In this document: piece after piece, positions 12,369 to 13,265 of the stretch
Numbering within the stretch: position 1 is the first letter of the stretch
How the letters are laid out: every line of letters starts with the position of its first letter
Assembly (NCBI GenBank): GCA_017518705.1
Contig: JAFWUC010000026.1
Span: 1-13,265, forward strand
Origin: Clostridia bacterium
GTDB taxonomy: Bacteria; Bacillota_A; Clostridia; Christensenellales; Aristaeellaceae
Length of the DNA: 13,265 nucleotides
Direction: 5' to 3'
Translations under genes and position numbers: made by a program
Notes under the pieces: generated by a model
Seen by the model: only the letters and a program-made list of their open reading frames with translations
Databases searched by the model: none
What the model was told of the DNA's origin: nothing

Positions 12369-13265
12369 CTAAGCCGCGCCCAGCAGCATGCCAATCAGGC
12401 GCACTATGAGCGCGCCGACCCAGGCGATCGAGCACTGCAGCAGGATCACGTAAAACGCCCACCTGCGGCCCATTTCCCGGCGTATGGACGCTATCGCCGC
12501 CACGCAGGGAGTGTACAGCAGGCTGAACACCAGCAGGCACGCGGCGGTCAGGCTGCCGATGGCCTGCACGCCATTCGTAAACAGCATTTCCATGATGGAC
12601 ACCACGCTCTCCTTGGCCATAAAGCCGCTGACCAGGGAAGTTACTATGCGCCAGTCGCCCAGACCCACGGGCCGGAACGCGGGCGCGACGAAGCCCGCTA
12701 TGCCCGCCAGTATGCTGTCGCGGGAGTCTTCCACCAGGTTGAAACGGAAGTCGAAGCCCTGGAGGAACCAGACCACGATCGTGGCGATCAGTATCACGGA
12801 GAAGGCGCGGTGCAGGAAGTCCCGGGCCTTTTCCCACAGAAGCTGCAGGACGTTGCGGGGGCTGGGCAGGCGGTAGTTGGGCAGTTCCATGACAAAGGGC
12901 ACCGCCTCGCCCTTGAACAGCGTCTTGCGGTACACCAGCGCCACCAGCACGCCCGTCAGTATGCCCAGCAGGTACAGCACCGTGATGATCATCCAGCTGT
13001 ATCTGGGGAAGAACGCGCTTACGAAGAAGCTGTATATGGGCAGCTTCGCGGTACAGCTCATAAAGGGCGTCAGCAGGATCGTCATTTTACGGTCCCGCTC
13101 ACTGGGAAGGGTCCTGGTCGCCATTACGGCAGGAACCGTGCAGCCGAAGCCGATCAGCATCGGCACGATGCTGCGCCCCGACAGGCCGATCCGCCGCAGC
13201 AGCTTGTCCATGAAGAAGGCCACCCGGGCGATGTAGCCGCTGTCCTCCAGCAGCGACAGGAACAG
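12369..13265 (-). CDS. feoB: Ferrous iron transporter FeoB, C-terminal membrane half (5' end beyond window)
   Basis: Imports Fe(II) across the cytoplasmic membrane. The window holds the last 298 residues; the N-terminal G domain and start are outside. The visible part begins LFLSLLEDSGYIARVAFFMD and contains both Gate-type motifs: GFGCTVPAVMATR, with the conserved GxC-V-P core, and SCTAKLPIYSFF, a match to the SCxARLPVY motif. Several membrane helices follow, with the conserved FMAKESVVS segment and the C-terminal YTPCVAAIASIRREMG stretch. The frame stays open to the window edge, so it is not truncated within the window. The gene is followed after nine bases by the small Cys-rich gene. No feoA is visible here; if present it would lie upstream, outside the window. 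Confidence 0.96.
   Translation of the reverse strand: MFLSLLEDSGYIARVAFFMDKLLRRIGLSGRSIVPMLIGFGCTVPAVMATRTLPSERDRKMTILLTPFMSCTAKLPIYSFFVSAFFPRYSWMIITVLYLLGILTGVLVALVYRKTLFKGEAVPFVMELPNYRLPSPRNVLQLLWEKARDFLHRAFSVILIATIVVWFLQGFDFRFNLVEDSRDSILAGIAGFVAPAFRPVGLGDWRIVTSLVSGFMAKESVVSIMEMLFTNGVQAIGSLTAACLLVFSLLYTPCVAAIASIRREMGRRWAFYVILLQCSIAWVGALIVRLIGMLLGAA

Noticed and set aside
1..13265. tRNA or rRNA genes, CRISPR arrays, insertion sequences, phage or anti-phage modules
   Set aside because: No cloverleaf-like or rRNA sequence, no regularly spaced repeats, no transposase or integrase and no defence-family protein were found in any coding frame.

Overview
The window reads as a GC-rich, AT-promoter Firmicutes/Clostridia-type chromosome, probably an uncultured gut or rumen anaerobe. 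The evidence is AAGGAG-type ribosome binding sites, near-consensus sigma-A promoters, a greA-lysS pair, an LplB/YtcP/LplA-type sugar ABC operon without its own ATPase, an SLH-anchored surface protein, and a FeoB-associated Cys-rich protein next to feoB. The species cannot be named from the sequence alone. No RNA gene, insertion sequence, prophage or CRISPR array is visible.

Left part (1-2048, minus strand): greA (transcript cleavage factor) followed by lysS (lysyl-tRNA synthetase, cut by the window edge) form a housekeeping operon. It has a very good promoter, a palindrome inside that promoter and a 5'-leader hairpin. Middle-left (2169-5948, minus strand): a three-gene carbohydrate importer operon, transcribed LplB-like permease, then YtcP-like permease, then solute-binding protein. 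It starts at a perfect-consensus promoter with a roughly 140-nt leader containing direct repeats, a cre-like box and an inverted repeat, and it ends at a strong intrinsic terminator.

Middle (6010-8019): a minus-strand pair made of an Sfp-type phosphopantetheinyl transferase and a membrane-anchored NodB-family polysaccharide deacetylase with a peptidoglycan-binding domain. It is transcribed divergently from a very large plus-strand gene (8050-11499) for a secreted M16C metallopeptidase-like protein with three C-terminal SLH repeats. In that protein the first zinc histidine of HXXEH is tyrosine, which is the most notable single observation here. A small C39-like cysteine peptidase follows.

Right part (12165-13265): a bidirectional terminator separates the plus-strand genes from a convergent ferrous-iron operon, feoB (C-terminal half only) followed by a 48-residue FeoB-associated Cys-rich membrane protein.

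Most of the content is ordinary core and accessory metabolism. I do not see a convincing new multi-gene system. The items worth a second look are the catalytically altered SLH-anchored M16C protein and the candidate operators and leader structures in three promoter regions.
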